DNA from: Acanthosepion pharaonis
Lineage: Eukaryota > Mollusca > Cephalopoda > Sepiida > Sepiidae
Assembly (NCBI GenBank): GCA_903632075.3
Contig: CAHIKZ030000060.1
Coordinates: forward strand, 1,303,501 to 1,367,500
DNA: 64,000 nucleotides
Reading direction: 5' to 3'
The notes below the pieces were generated by a model. That model saw nothing but the letters and a program-made list of their open reading frames with translations, did not search any database and was not told the origin of the DNA. Made by a program: the position numbers and the translations under genes. Positions 62,890-64,000 of this stretch are shown piece by piece (positions within the stretch are counted from its first letter, which is position 1; the number at the start of each line of letters is the position of its first letter).

Positions 62890-64000
62890 ACAAGATTCAA
62901 GCGTAGAAAAGAAAGTATGTGCTCAAGGAAAATTGCGAAGAAAGAAGAAAATAATGCTGAAAAATAAAAATCGCGAAAAAAAGAGGGTGAGAAAAGAAAG
63001 TAATTGGAATTGTGGGGAAATGAAGAAGTAGGAAGAAGGAAAAAAAAAAGAAGGGATATTCAAGCGGAGAAAAGAAAGTAAAAGCCCAGGGAAAAGTTGC
63101 GAAGAAGGAAGAAAAAGATGAAGATACGAAAACTCGCCAAAAAAGAATGTGAGGAAAGAAAGTAATCGGAAATGTGGAGAATTCAAGATGTCGGAAAAAG
63201 TTAAAAAAAAAAAAAAAAAGAAACAGAAAAAGAAGATTCGACCCTGGAATAGAAAGGAAAAGCCCATGGAAATGTTACGAAGACGGAAGAAAATGGTGTT
63301 GATAAAAACAAATATCGCCAAAAATAGGGTTAGAAAAAAAGTAATCGGTAATATGGGGACGTAGGAAGTATTAAAAAAAAGGAAGATTCAAGAGTAGAAT
63401 AGACTGTAAAATCCAAGGTAAATGTTGCGAAGAAGGAAGAAAATAATGCCTATGTATAAAATATCGCCAAAAAAGGTGAGAAAAGAAATTAATCTTATAT
63501 ATGGGGAATTTAAGACGTAGTAAGGGGGAAAAAAGGAAGATTTGACCCTAGAATAAGAAGAAAAATCCCAGGGATATGTTATGAAGAAGGAAGAAAAAGA
63601 TGCAGATTAGATGGAACTTCCCCAAATAATAAGGTGAGAAAAGAAATTAATCGGAAATGTGGAGAATTCAAGATGTAGTAAAAAGAAAAAAAAAGAAGAT
63701 TCAACCCTGGAAAAGAAAGAAAAGGCCCAGGGAAATGTCACGAAGATGGAAGAAAATGATGCTGACGAAGAAAACATCTCCAAAAAGAGGGCGAGAAAAG
63801 AAATTAATCGGAAATTTGGGGAATTCAAGACATAGGAAGAAGGAAAATAATGAAGATACAAGCGTAGAAATGAAAGTAAAAGTCCAGGGAAATGTTGCGA
63901 TGAAGGAAAAAAATGATGCGGATAAATAAAAAAAAATCGTCAAAAAGAAATTGAGAAAAGAAAGTAATCGGAAATGTGACGAATTCAAGACGTAGTAAGA
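62890..64000 (+). repeat. Purine-rich satellite, about 155-bp unit, 7 units, runs off the window
   Basis: Unit pattern: ATTCAAGCGTAGAAAAGAAA, GCCCAGGGAAATGTTGCGAA, GAAGGAAGAAAATGATGC, TCGCCAAAAA.GG.GAGAAA, AAGTAATCGGAAATGTGG, GAATTCAAGACGTAG. Units start near 62895, 63057, 63236, 63386, 63541, 63698 and 63856. Differences are spread evenly, and no frame is conserved, so it is not coding. Confidence 0.9.

Noticed and set aside
63149..63929. K/R-rich frames near the window end
   Set aside because: Purine-rich satellite; the frame is not kept from unit to unit.

Overview
This is eukaryotic, intron- and repeat-scale DNA with no host gene, tRNA gene or operon that I can support. All recognisable coding sequence is broken transposable-element protein. 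The mix of Penelope-like elements, RTE-type and jockey/CR1-type LINEs, Tc1/mariner elements, many tRNA- and 5S-derived SINE-like repeats and very heavy (TA)n/(TTTC)n/(GAA)n simple sequence fits a large invertebrate genome. My best guess is a mollusc, probably a coleoid cephalopod such as an octopus; this is inference from repeat style, not proof.

Layout. 0-2.3 kb: RTE LINE debris. 3.8-7.8 kb: two Penelope-like families (GIY-YIG endonuclease and RT fragments), each with the same layout, the first one lying inside a large inverted repeat whose arms are a deleted Tc1-like transposon. 8-15.2 kb: a pile of 5'-truncated jockey/CR1-type LINE ends and one long RTE RT relic (12.5-13.9 kb, minus). 16.1-17.6 kb: RTE 3' ends around a 560-bp (GAA/GAG)n tract. 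18.5-22.8 kb: minisatellites and SINEs. 23.2-29.7 kb: (TA)n, then 3.4 kb of polypyrimidine followed by 0.85 kb of polypurine. 30.5-31.9 kb: a 16-bp minisatellite of about 87 copies. 31.9-33.3 kb: a cluster of large foldback elements carrying a tRNA-like core. 33.6-37.4 kb: LINE fragments. 38.1-39.7 kb: a dead Tc1 transposase with a duplicated right end. 41-44.2 kb: a retroposon with a 17-bp target duplication and two local tandem duplications. 44.5-47.1 kb: LINE fragments. 48.0-48.55 kb: a solo LTR with 5-bp target duplications. 49.2-50.9 kb: mariner MITEs and foldbacks. 51.0-54.2 kb: LINE RNase H and C-terminal fragments. 54.4-56.4 kb: Tc1-like copies, a 5S/tRNA SINE and a minisatellite grown from a LINE tail. 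56.9-64 kb: a ~155-bp satellite in two opposite-facing blocks, enclosing 5S/tRNA chimeric SINEs and hairpin-rich retroposons.

The most interesting material is non-coding: (1) a 216-248 bp hairpin-rich retroposon (three copies, each bounded by 11-13 bp direct repeats) whose stems change sequence on both sides between copies; (2) a SINE with a 5S rRNA head fused to a tRNA-like second promoter; (3) short 3' modules shared by otherwise unrelated short retroposons; (4) hammerhead-like cores at Penelope boundaries.

Boundaries of degenerate repeats are approximate (often +/-20 bp). I could not run alignments, folding or database searches.
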